64,000 nucleotides of DNA from Pseudomonas kairouanensis. Lineage in GTDB: Bacteria; Pseudomonadota; Gammaproteobacteria; Pseudomonadales; Pseudomonadaceae. The notes under the pieces are model-generated. The model searched no databases. It saw only the letters and a list, made by a program, of their open reading frames with translations, and had not been told where the DNA came from. The DNA lies in NCBI RefSeq assembly GCF_004682055.1, contig NZ_QUZU01000004.1:124001-188000 (forward strand), read 5' to 3'. Positions 8,668 to 18,800 of the stretch are shown one piece after another (position 1 is the first letter of the stretch; each line of letters starts with the position of its first letter). The translations under genes and the position numbers were made by a program.

Positions 8668-8760
8668 ATGGGGGAGCCGGGCTTGCCCGCGAAGGCGGTG
8701 GATCAGTCACCCCTGTATTGCCTGACACACCGCTTTGGCGAGCAAGCCCGCTCCCACAAT
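8668..8760. repeat. REP doublet (REPIN-like) A
   Basis: Two inverted arms (GGGAGCCGGGCTTGCCCGCGA near 8673 and a complementary arm ending CGGGCTTGCT-type sequence before 8757) flank a short variable centre. It lies between cobM and the terminator shared with nfuA. It belongs to the same family as copies B, C and D. Confidence 0.8.
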
Positions 8761-8805
8761 TGATCTTCAATGTTAGGTAGATGCCACAAGACATTGAATT
8801 TAAAG

Positions 8806-8842
8806 CATAAAAAACGGCGCTCACGGGGCGCCGTTTTTTATG
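8806..8842. terminator. Bidirectional terminator between cobM and nfuA
   Basis: A 15-bp perfect stem (8806-8820 with 8828-8842) around a 7-base loop is flanked by A6 and T6 tracts, so it can terminate both the cobM operon and the convergent nfuA transcript. Confidence 0.9.
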
Positions 8843-8861
8843 TTCGCAGTGAACGCCTTAC

Positions 8862-9455
<594 letters not shown>

Positions 9456-9540
9456 TCACAGGCTTGCCGGCAGTTTACGCCAAAATATTACGCAGGTACA
9501 AAGTCCGAGTAATTTTGTCGGAAAAGACCCGCACCGCCTG

Positions 9541-11832
9541 TCAGAGGTTTTCATAGCGGTTCATGTCCAGAACCCCCTCTTCCACCGGCGTGGTTTCGCG
9601 AATGTACTGTGACAAATCGTGAAAATACTGCCAGAACAGCGGATGACTGCGGCGCACGCCCCACCGATCGACGATTTTTTCAAAGCCATCGGCATCCTTG
9701 GCCCGCTCCATTTGCGCGACAAACTCCGGCACTTCCTGGGCTGGGATATTGAACATGAAGTTCGGATAGCTGCTGAGCACGCCAGGGTAGATGGTCACGG
9801 TGTCCAGGCCCGGCTGATAGCGATAGGCCTCACCCAGCAGGAACGCCACGTTACTGTGGGCGCGGTTGCGCAGCAGGCTGTAGACCACGCGCTTACCGCT
9901 GGAGGTTTCGATGCGCAGCATGGTCGCCTCCGGCAGCTGGTCGATGACCCGGAGCCCCGCCGCAGGCCGCGCCGTCAGGCGGCTTAACGCCTGCTCGGCG
10001 TCTTGCAGTGCCGGGTCGATGCCGCTGCGCGAGCAGTAAGCACCTGTGCAGCGGTTGATCGGGTCCGGGCTGGCGTTCAGATCGCCGTAGCGCGCCAGCA
10101 ACTGGTTGGCAAAGTCGCGCTTCGGATCGCTTTCGTTCAGGTGCAAACCTGTGGGCTTGTCATCGTCGATGGCCTCATAGTCCAACCAAAGCTTGAGCTT
10201 GCCGCTGTTTTGGTACCAATCGTCGAGGAAGCCTTCGCGCGAATCCGCCGGCATCAGGCGCAGGAAGTTCTGCTCGGCACCATTGCGGATCAAGTCGAAG
10301 TACAAGCGCGTCTGGGCCTGGTGCGACACGTTGCCGAACACATCGAAGTTCACCGCCAACTGGTAATAGGTACGCTCCAGCAGCGGGTAATCGAACAGCC
10401 ACATCGTCTGCGGCACTTCACCGATCAAACCCTTGGTCACCGAGGCGCTGTCGAAATGGCGGAAAATACTCAGCAAGGCGTTGTCGTTCCCGGCCCACAA
10501 CGATGACCAGCTTGGCGCGGGCAGGTCCGCATAGTTGTCACGGCGCAAGGCCTCATAGGCGTTGCGCTTGTCACGGTAGGCCAGCCACAGGCTCAGTACA
10601 CTGCCTACGTCATCGTTTTGCCCCGGCATGGCCAGCAAGGGTGTGGCCTGGCCGCGGTAGCGGGCATCGGTGATGTAGAGGTCGTGGTCCGGGTCCTGGA
10701 ACAGGGTCCAGAAGTTATCGCGGATAACATCCGTGGCGATTTGCCCACGGCAGACCGGCCCGCGAATAAAGGTGCGCACAAAGTACTCGGCGTTATCCAG
10801 CATGAACTGGTAGCGCGCCTTGGCCGGGATGGCTTCGAAGGTTTCGAACGGGTTGGCACGACGCCCTGGCCCGTAGCCTGGCAAGGCGTTGACCTGCCAG
10901 TTGCCGGCGTAGAACAACGCCTTGATGCGTGCCATTTTTTCGGCACTGAACGGGTAAGTAATGTGGGTTTTATGCACGACCACACCCTGCACCGGCCACA
11001 GTCGGTAGTAAACCTGGGTGCCGGGGTCATCATTCGGGCGACGGGTGGCGATCAGGTCGATGGGCTTCCCGCTCGGCGTGCGCGAACGCACCCACTGGAA
11101 AAAATGCCCCGGCTCACCGTTTTCAAAGTAGATATGGGCCAGGAACAGGTGCTCGAACAACCAGCGCGCCACCAGGCTTTCGCGGGCGCCGGGTTGGTTG
11201 AGCAGGTTCTCCCATTGCTGAACCTGCAAGGCCTCCTTGGCACTGGGCGCCAGGCCTTGTTCATCGATCGGGGCGCCGGAGGCCAGCCAGCGCTGCAGGG
11301 TCTGGTACTGCTGGTCGGTCAAGCCGGTAACTGCCAGGGGCATGCCTTCCTTGGGGTGGGCGCCGGCGTAGGCATTGAATTCACCGGGCATGGCGCACAT
11401 GTTTTCCCGGCTCAGGCCCAGCACGATGTCTTCTGGCAATTTGGCATTGGGTTGCAGCGGCGCCCGATGGCCCAGCTCCAACATGCGTGCCATCAGCGCA
11501 GCCTGGCTGCCCTGGGCGTCCAGCACCGAATAAAAGCCTTTCTGCTGCCAGGCTTGCTTGCCAAAGGCGTCATAGAACAAGCGCGTCGTAGGCGTGGCCT
11601 TGCTGCGCTCGCCATCGTAGACCGGTACTTTGCTTGCACCACGGGCTGCGCCTTCGCCACTGCCCAGGTTGAGCTGGCAGGCGGAGTCGTAGCAGGCATG
11701 GCAGGCCACGCACTTCTCGGTAAAGATCGGTTGAATGTCGCGGGTATAGGAAATCCCAGGGGCGGAGTCTTGTGCCTGTGCAGTACTGGCGATCAAGGCC
11801 AGAACGGCGCTGATGATGAGGCGAAGTGACAT
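9541..11832 (-). CDS. cti: Cis/trans fatty acid isomerase (periplasmic, haem c)
   Basis: This 763-residue protein has a signal peptide (MSLRLIISAVLALIASTAQA) and a haem-binding CVACH motif at about residue 41. This matches Cti of Pseudomonas, a periplasmic cytochrome-type enzyme that isomerises cis-unsaturated membrane fatty acids to trans to rigidify the membrane during solvent or heat stress. Length is as expected. It stands alone: 94 bp separate it from nfuA downstream, and metH diverges from it across about 165 bp. In related strains cti likewise neighbours metH. Confidence 0.93.
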   Translation of the reverse strand: MSLRLIISAVLALIASTAQAQDSAPGISYTRDIQPIFTEKCVACHACYDSACQLNLGSGEGAARGASKVPVYDGERSKATPTTRLFYDAFGKQAWQQKGFYSVLDAQGSQAALMARMLELGHRAPLQPNAKLPEDIVLGLSRENMCAMPGEFNAYAGAHPKEGMPLAVTGLTDQQYQTLQRWLASGAPIDEQGLAPSAKEALQVQQWENLLNQPGARESLVARWLFEHLFLAHIYFENGEPGHFFQWVRSRTPSGKPIDLIATRRPNDDPGTQVYYRLWPVQGVVVHKTHITYPFSAEKMARIKALFYAGNWQVNALPGYGPGRRANPFETFEAIPAKARYQFMLDNAEYFVRTFIRGPVCRGQIATDVIRDNFWTLFQDPDHDLYITDARYRGQATPLLAMPGQNDDVGSVLSLWLAYRDKRNAYEALRRDNYADLPAPSWSSLWAGNDNALLSIFRHFDSASVTKGLIGEVPQTMWLFDYPLLERTYYQLAVNFDVFGNVSHQAQTRLYFDLIRNGAEQNFLRLMPADSREGFLDDWYQNSGKLKLWLDYEAIDDDKPTGLHLNESDPKRDFANQLLARYGDLNASPDPINRCTGAYCSRSGIDPALQDAEQALSRLTARPAAGLRVIDQLPEATMLRIETSSGKRVVYSLLRNRAHSNVAFLLGEAYRYQPGLDTVTIYPGVLSSYPNFMFNIPAQEVPEFVAQMERAKDADGFEKIVDRWGVRRSHPLFWQYFHDLSQYIRETTPVEEGVLDMNRYENL

Positions 11833-11905
11833 GTATCCGGTCCCGATTCAATGCGTGCGCTGGAAATGTGTCGGTGATTCTACCGGGCCATACCCTTGAG
11901 CAACA

Positions 11906-11918
11906 TGAACGATATTCA
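11906..11918. promoter_or_regulatory. MetR-type binding site upstream of metH
   Basis: TGAACGATATTCA matches the MetR consensus TGAAnnWnnTTCA fully and sits within a longer dyad CATGAA-N5-TTCATG (11904-11920). It is about 40 bp upstream of the likely metH -10. MetR is the homocysteine-responsive activator of metH/metE in enterobacteria; its role here is inferred. Confidence 0.6.
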
Positions 11919-11957
11919 TGCAAAACCTGCACATGCTCTAAATCGGCACAGGTTTGC

Positions 11958-11963
11958 TATGAT
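11958..11963 (+). promoter_or_regulatory. Extended -10 promoter element of metH
   Basis: TATGAT is preceded by TGC, giving an extended -10. The -35 position is poor, consistent with dependence on an activator bound at the upstream MetR-like site. Confidence 0.55.
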
Positions 11964-11998
11964 TCCCCCCCTCCGAAATGCCTGACCAGAGTAGTCCC

Positions 11999-14900
11999 AT
12001 GTCCGATCGTAGCGTTCGTCTGCAAGCCCTTCATCAAGCCCTCAAGGACCGTATCCTGATCCTCGACGGCGGTATGGGCACGATGATCCAGAGCTACAAG
12101 CTTGAAGAAAATGACTACCGTGGCAAACGCTTCGCCGACTGGCCAAGCGACGTCAAGGGTAACAACGACCTGCTGGTGATCACCCGTCCGGACGTGATCG
12201 GCGGCATCGAAAAAGCCTACCTGGATGCCGGTGCCGACATCCTGGAAACCAACACCTTCAACGCCACCCGTATTTCCATGGCCGACTACGGCATGGAAGA
12301 ACTGGCCTACGAGCTAAACGTAGAAGGCGCACGCCTGGCGCGCAAGATTGCCGACGCCAAGACCCTGGAAAACCCAGCCAAGCCGCGCTTCGTCGCTGGC
12401 GTGCTCGGCCCTACCAGCCGCACCTGCTCGCTGTCGCCAGATGTGAACAACCCCGGCTACCGCAACGTGACCTTCGATGAACTGGTGGAAAACTACACCG
12501 AGGCCACCAAAGGCCTGATCGAAGGCGGTGCCGACCTGATCCTGATCGAAACCATCTTCGACACCCTCAACGCCAAGGCCGCGATCTTCGCCGTGCAGGG
12601 TGTATATGAGGAGCTGGGTTTCGAACTGCCGATCATGATCTCCGGCACCATCACCGACGCCTCCGGCCGTACCCTGTCGGGCCAGACCACCGAAGCGTTC
12701 TGGAACTCGGTGGCCCACGCCAAGCCGATCTCGGTAGGCCTGAACTGCGCCCTGGGTGCCAGCGAACTGCGTCCGTACCTGGAAGAGTTGTCCAACAAGG
12801 CCAACACCCACGTATCGGCGCACCCCAACGCCGGCCTGCCGAACGAGTTCGGCGAGTACGATGAGCTGCCGTCGCAAACGGCCAAGGTCATCGAAGAGTT
12901 CGCCCAAAGCGGCTTTCTCAACATTGTCGGCGGTTGCTGCGGCACCACGCCCGGCCACATCGAAGCCATCGCCAAGGCCGTGGCTGGTTATGCGCCGCGC
13001 GTGATCCCGGATATCCCCAAGGCCTGCCGCCTGTCGGGCCTGGAGCCGTTCACCATTGATCGCAGCTCACTGTTCGTCAACGTCGGCGAACGGACCAACA
13101 TCACCGGTTCCGCCAAGTTCGCCCGCCTGATCCGTGAAGACAACTACACCGAAGCCCTGGAAGTCGCCCTGCAACAGGTGGAAGCCGGCGCCCAGGTGAT
13201 CGACATCAACATGGACGAGGGCATGCTGGACTCGAAGAAGGCCATGGTGACCTTCCTCAACCTGATTGCCGGCGAGCCGGACATCTCCCGCGTGCCGATC
13301 ATGATCGACTCCTCCAAGTGGGACGTGATCGAGGCCGGCCTCAAGTGCATCCAGGGCAAGGGCATCGTCAACTCCATCAGCATGAAGGAAGGCGTGGAGC
13401 AGTTCATTCACCACGCCAAGCTGTGCAAGCGCTACGGCGCCGCCGTGGTGGTGATGGCCTTCGACGAAGCCGGCCAGGCCGACACCGAAGCGCGCAAAAA
13501 AGAAATCTGCAAACGCTCCTACGACATCCTGGTCAATGAAGTGGGCTTCCCGCCGGAAGACATCATCTTCGACCCGAACATCTTCGCGGTGGCCACCGGC
13601 ATCGAAGAGCACAACAACTACGCCGTCGATTTCATCAACGCCTGTGCCTACATCCGCGACGAACTGCCGTACGCGCTGACCTCGGGCGGCGTGTCCAACG
13701 TGTCGTTCTCGTTCCGGGGCAACAACCCGGTGCGTGAAGCGATCCACTCGGTGTTCCTGCTGTATGCGATCCGCAACGGCCTGACCATGGGTATCGTCAA
13801 CGCCGGCCAGTTGGAGATCTACGACCAGATCCCAACCGAGCTGCGCGACGCCGTGGAAGACGTGGTGCTCAACCGCACCCCCGACGGCACCGACGCCCTC
13901 CTCGCCATCGCCGACAAGTACAAGGGCGACGGCAGCGTCAAAGAAGCCGAAACCGAAGAATGGCGCGGCTGGCCGGTGAACAAGCGCCTGGAACACGCGC
14001 TGGTCAAGGGCATTACCACCCATATCGTTGAAGACACCGAAGAATCGCGGTTGTCGTTCGCCCGCCCGATCGAAGTGATCGAAGGCCCGCTGATGTCCGG
14101 CATGAACATCGTTGGTGACCTGTTTGGCGCGGGCAAGATGTTCTTGCCGCAGGTGGTGAAATCTGCCCGCGTGATGAAGCAGGCCGTGGCCCACTTGATT
14201 CCGTTCATCGAACTGGAAAAAGGCGATAAGCCGGAAGCTAAGGGCAAGATCCTGATGGCCACCGTGAAGGGCGACGTGCATGACATTGGCAAGAACATTG
14301 TCGGCGTGGTGCTGGGTTGCAACGGCTATGACATCGTCGACTTGGGCGTAATGGTGCCGGCGGAGAAGATCCTGCAGGTGGCCAAGGAGCAGAAGTGCGA
14401 CATTATCGGGCTGTCCGGCCTGATCACCCCGTCCCTGGACGAAATGGTGCATGTGGCCCGCGAGATGCAACGCCAGGACTTCCACCTGCCGCTGATGATC
14501 GGTGGCGCCACCACCTCCAAGGCCCACACGGCGGTGAAGATCGAGCCCAAGTACAGCAACGATGCGGTGGTGTACGTCACCGACGCGTCCCGTGCGGTGG
14601 GTGTGGCCACGCAGTTGCTGTCCAAGGAACTGAAAGCCGGCTTCGTTGAACGTACCCGCGAGGAGTACGTGGAAGTACGTGAGCGCACCTCCAACCGCAG
14701 CGCCCGCACCGAGCGTCTGAGCTACCCGGCGGCCATCGCCAAGAAGCCACAGTTCGACTGGAGCACCTACACCCCGGTAACCCCGACCTTTACCGGCGCC
14801 AAGGTGCTGGACAATATCGACCTGAACGTTTTGGCCGAGTACATCGACTGGACGCCGTTCTTTATCTCCTGGGACCTGGCCGGCAAATTCCCACGCATCC

Positions 14901-15709
14901 TTACCGATGAGGTCGTAGGCGAAGCCGCCACCGCGCTGTACGCCGACGCCCAGGAAATGCTGAAGAAACTGATCGACGAGAAGCTCATCAGCGCCCGTGC
15001 GGTATTCGGCTTCTGGCCGGCCAACCAGGTGAAAGACGATGACCTGGAAGTCTACGGCGAAGACGGCAAGCCGCTGGCGACCTTGCATCACCTGCGCCAG
15101 CAGATCATCAAGACCGACGGCAAGCCCAACTTCTCCCTGGCCGACTTCGTGGCGCCAAAAGACAGCGGCGTAACCGACTACGTGGGTGGCTTTATCACCA
15201 CCGCCGGCATCGGCGCCGAAGAAGTGGCCAAGGCCTACCAGGACGCGGGCGATGACTACAACTCGATCATGGTCAAGGCCCTGGCCGACCGCCTGGCCGA
15301 AGCCTGCGCCGAGTGGCTGCACCAGCAAGTGCGTAAAGACTACTGGGGTTATGCCAAGGACGAGCAACTGGACAACGAAGCGCTGATCAAGGAGCAGTAC
15401 AGCGGTATCCGCCCTGCCCCGGGTTACCCGGCATGCCCGGATCACACCGAGAAAGGCACCCTGTTCCAACTGCTCGACCCGCAGGCACGCGAGATGGAAG
15501 CCGGCCGCAGCGGTGTGTTCCTCACCGAACACTACGCGATGTTCCCGGCGGCGGCGGTCAGCGGCTGGTACTTCGCGCACCCGCAAGCGCAGTACTTTGC
15601 CGTGGGCAAGATCGACAAGGACCAAGTGGCCAGTTACACCGCGCGTAAAGGCCAGGACCTGGCCGTGACCGAACGCTGGCTGGCGCCGAACCTGGGCTAC
15701 GACAACTAA
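11999..15709 (+). CDS. metH: Cobalamin-dependent methionine synthase
   Basis: This 1236-residue enzyme transfers methyl from 5-methyl-THF to homocysteine via cobalamin. Domains in order: homocysteine-binding barrel with zinc cysteines (NCALGA near 247, GGCCGTTP near 310), methyl-THF-binding barrel ([15 protein letters not shown] near 360), B12 cap and B12-binding domain with DVHDIGKN (axial His761), and the C-terminal reactivation domain binding SAM (residues about 900-1230, [16 protein letters not shown]). An ATG at 11978 is also in frame; the second ATG at 11999 gives the MSDRS start usual for Pseudomonas MetH. It uses the cofactor made by the cob locus upstream. No B12 riboswitch precedes it. 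Confidence 0.97.
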   Translation: MSDRSVRLQALHQALKDRILILDGGMGTMIQSYKLEENDYRGKRFADWPSDVKGNNDLLVITRPDVIGGIEKAYLDAGADILETNTFNATRISMADYGMEELAYELNVEGARLARKIADAKTLENPAKPRFVAGVLGPTSRTCSLSPDVNNPGYRNVTFDELVENYTEATKGLIEGGADLILIETIFDTLNAKAAIFAVQGVYEELGFELPIMISGTITDASGRTLSGQTTEAFWNSVAHAKPISVGLNCALGASELRPYLEELSNKANTHVSAHPNAGLPNEFGEYDELPSQTAKVIEEFAQSGFLNIVGGCCGTTPGHIEAIAKAVAGYAPRVIPDIPKACRLSGLEPFTIDRSSLFVNVGERTNITGSAKFARLIREDNYTEALEVALQQVEAGAQVIDINMDEGMLDSKKAMVTFLNLIAGEPDISRVPIMIDSSKWDVIEAGLKCIQGKGIVNSISMKEGVEQFIHHAKLCKRYGAAVVVMAFDEAGQADTEARKKEICKRSYDILVNEVGFPPEDIIFDPNIFAVATGIEEHNNYAVDFINACAYIRDELPYALTSGGVSNVSFSFRGNNPVREAIHSVFLLYAIRNGLTMGIVNAGQLEIYDQIPTELRDAVEDVVLNRTPDGTDALLAIADKYKGDGSVKEAETEEWRGWPVNKRLEHALVKGITTHIVEDTEESRLSFARPIEVIEGPLMSGMNIVGDLFGAGKMFLPQVVKSARVMKQAVAHLIPFIELEKGDKPEAKGKILMATVKGDVHDIGKNIVGVVLGCNGYDIVDLGVMVPAEKILQVAKEQKCDIIGLSGLITPSLDEMVHVAREMQRQDFHLPLMIGGATTSKAHTAVKIEPKYSNDAVVYVTDASRAVGVATQLLSKELKAGFVERTREEYVEVRERTSNRSARTERLSYPAAIAKKPQFDWSTYTPVTPTFTGAKVLDNIDLNVLAEYIDWTPFFISWDLAGKFPRILTDEVVGEAATALYADAQEMLKKLIDEKLISARAVFGFWPANQVKDDDLEVYGEDGKPLATLHHLRQQIIKTDGKPNFSLADFVAPKDSGVTDYVGGFITTAGIGAEEVAKAYQDAGDDYNSIMVKALADRLAEACAEWLHQQVRKDYWGYAKDEQLDNEALIKEQYSGIRPAPGYPACPDHTEKGTLFQLLDPQAREMEAGRSGVFLTEHYAMFPAAAVSGWYFAHPQAQYFAVGKIDKDQVASYTARKGQDLAVTERWLAPNLGYDN

Positions 15710-15732
15710 GTCGCCCCCCAGGCGCTACCATC

Positions 15733-15757
15733 AAGACCGCCACCCTGGCGGTCTTTT
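15733..15757 (+). terminator. metH terminator
   Basis: AAGACCGCCA pairs with TGGCGGTCTT around CCC, followed by a short T run, 24 bases after the metH stop. Confidence 0.85.
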
Positions 15758-15836
15758 ACTACCGCAACCTGCGTGACGATATGCGATCTCCTGTGCAGAC
15801 CCAACCATGGTTTTCACCCGGAACAAGGATTTCGTC

Positions 15837-18800
15837 ATGCCCAACCCCACCTCGGCAGCAGCGCTGGGCCAATTACCGGCCCAGGCTGCCCGCATTCATT
15901 TCGCCTCACGCCCCACCCTGGTATCGGTGGTCTATGCAGGGTTACGCCATCGCATCCTGGAGCGCTATCCAACCCTGCAGCTGGATCTGACCCTGGTCAA
16001 ACTCGCCTCTCCGCTGGCCAGTGGCAATTATTCGTTTCAACTGTTGCTCAATGTCGCCATCAGCCACCTGCTCGCCCCCCAGCTACTGGACTTTTCGCCA
16101 CGACATGGGCAATCGTTTTTCCTGACCCAGGCACCGCCCGAGGGGCTGACGCCACCCGCGCCACTGACTATCGATATGCAGGTCATCGCCCAAGTCATCG
16201 ACGAGTTACGCCTCACCCTGTACATCGACTTCCAGCAGGCCCTGGCCGATTACTGGAGTGAGACCGACACCCACGGCAACAGCCGTTGGCAATGGCTGGG
16301 GGAGTTGCTCAAGGGCCAGATGATCGCGGCCGCCACAGCCCCCACCACATTGAGCGGCGTGCAGCTTGAAATGCTGACAACCGTCGGCCTGTGGCCGCAA
16401 ATGCTGACGCGCCTGCGACGCTCCGACCCTCCCACCTACGTCTACTTCATCGAAACCACCCTGACCAAGGGTGCCGAGCACACCAGCCTGTTGACGCCGG
16501 ACATGCTGATCGTGCGCGGTAGACAGGTGTTGTTGTACGCCATTGACGGGGACGTTGAAGCCTTTGATGACATCGATGCCTTCGGTACCGCCTGGGGCGC
16601 GAAACTGGCCGAGCGGTTTGAGTTCGACAGCCTGACCTGGCGACGCAACGAACCCGATGGCAACGTATTTGAGCGGCAAGCAGGGCTGATCCTCAATCAG
16701 CAGCTTGAGGACATCGCGCACCTGTCCTTCGAAGGCCAAAGTGAAGAAGCCCTGCAAGCCCGACTGGCACGGCTCACCGACCCGGCCTTGCACTTGTCCA
16801 GGGATCCCAAGGCCTCGCTCGATGACCTCAAAAAGGTGGACGACCAATCGCCCGCCTGGCTCCGGCAAGCCAATGCCGATGACCGGTTTGCCTACCATCG
16901 CCACCTGCAGGACATGGCGCAGGTGCTGAAAAAAAACCGTGCCCGCTCATTCAACGAGGGGATCGCGAGCATTTACAGCTTCAGCCATGAGGCACTGCGC
17001 ACCCAGATGAAGGCCGACCATGGCGACGTCGACCCGGATCAGGTGATATTGGACTTTACCGTGGCGGCGGGTTACCCAGGCGGCGCCGGGATCATCGAAC
17101 ACGTCAAGCTGTCGCTGACTGAACTGGCCGTGAAGAACCTGGCCGGCAAGCCCAGCGGCACCCTGAAGGTCTATGGGAAAGACGGCGCGACACTACCCGC
17201 CTGGCTGACCGAGGACTACCTGATGGGCAGCACCGGGTTGATCCAGCGCGTAGACATCGGCACGCGCTACCCGCAGTCCATCAGAACGTTGTTATTGAGC
17301 GACACTGAAGAGGCCCAGCAAAGAGAAACGCTGTTTTGTCGTGAACTCCAGGTGCACCTGCCCATGCAGGCACTGGAATTCAAGATCCGGCGCCAGTACG
17401 GCATCACCACCCTGGGCTATCGCTATGTAAAAGCGCTGATGGGCCACTATCCAGCGGACAGGGTGGTGGACGGCCAGGAGATCGTATTACGCCCATTGGC
17501 ACTCTACAGAGCCCCTCACACCGCGCCGGACCCGGTTGCCAATATTTTCATTATCGAAACCCGCGCAGCGAGCACGGGCCCGCACCTGCTGTATCGACCG
17601 CTGTACAGCGACTGCCTTTACGAATACTCGACTCGCCAGGCCTTGATGGACGCCCTTGCCCAGCCCGGAGCCTTGCAGGACAGTATCTTGACCTGGCTGA
17701 CCGACAAGGCCCGCCCCATTTACGCCAACGGGGGCATAAAAGAGCCGCATATCCTGCGGTTCTTGAGCGGTGATGAGGCGGCCGTCTATGAGCGACCCGC
17801 ACCCGCCACCCTGGCGCTGGATGAAGGCGCCGATGAATGGCTGCAGTCCCAGGTCAATGGGCAACTGCTCAACCATCTGTTTGGCAGTACGGCACGTGCC
17901 ATGGTTGACCTGGCCGATCGCGAGTCGGTGTCCAACCATGAAAGCCGCTGGGCGATCCTGATGGAGGGCGCATGGCTGTTGTTCAACACCCTGATCTTGC
18001 CGCTGGTGCGGGGCCCGGCGATGCTGGCGGGATGGTTCATGGTGATGGTCAGCAGCCTTGAGCAAGACCTGTCCGGACTGGACAGCGACGACGCTACCAC
18101 GCGCGAACTGGCCCTGATCGACTTGCTGCTCAACATCGCCATGGTGCTTCTGCACGCGGCCAGTTCCTCGCACAAGGCACCACAACCATGGCCAAGCCGC
18201 ACTGAGGATGACACAGCGCTGCAACTCAATGCGTGGCGACACCGGCAAGCCTCTCCCCGTCCTTCAGCCACGACAACCATCCGCCAGGGTGCCGTGGCGT
18301 TACCGGGGGAACCCCCATTGACAGGCCCGATGGCACTGGACTTCAGCCGCTCCCTGGCCAGCCCCGAAGCCGGTACCCTGTTGCTGGAGAAACTGCTCGA
18401 AGTGCGGGTGCCCTGGCCCCAGGTGCTGCCCGCTCCCCACGCCAGTGGTCCGCTCAAGGGCTTGTACCGCATCGGTGATCACTGGCACGCGAGCGTTGCA
18501 GGGTTGCTATTCCAAGTAGCGGTCGTGCCAGGCTTTGGTGAGGTGTACCTGGTGCACCCCCAGCATCCACTGCGGCCGGGCTTCAAGCTTGTGAGCGATG
18601 GCCAGGGCCATTGGCGACTGGACCGCGGCGCAAGGCTGGAAGGAGGTATGCCCGGCAGCAGGCGAGCAGAACTGCAAAGGAAAAGATCCGAGCAGATGCA
18701 ACCCTTGTTCGCAGAGCTCAAAGCGCTAGGCATTGAGTTTCTAGAGGGCGACATGGCGGCTGCCCCCACGGTCATCGCCCTGAACAGTGCGCGAGCCACA

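Noticed and set aside
13067..15625. 852-codon minus-strand frame opposite metH
   Set aside because: Entirely antisense to metH, rich in His/Val/Gly as expected of mirror frames; no domain recognised.
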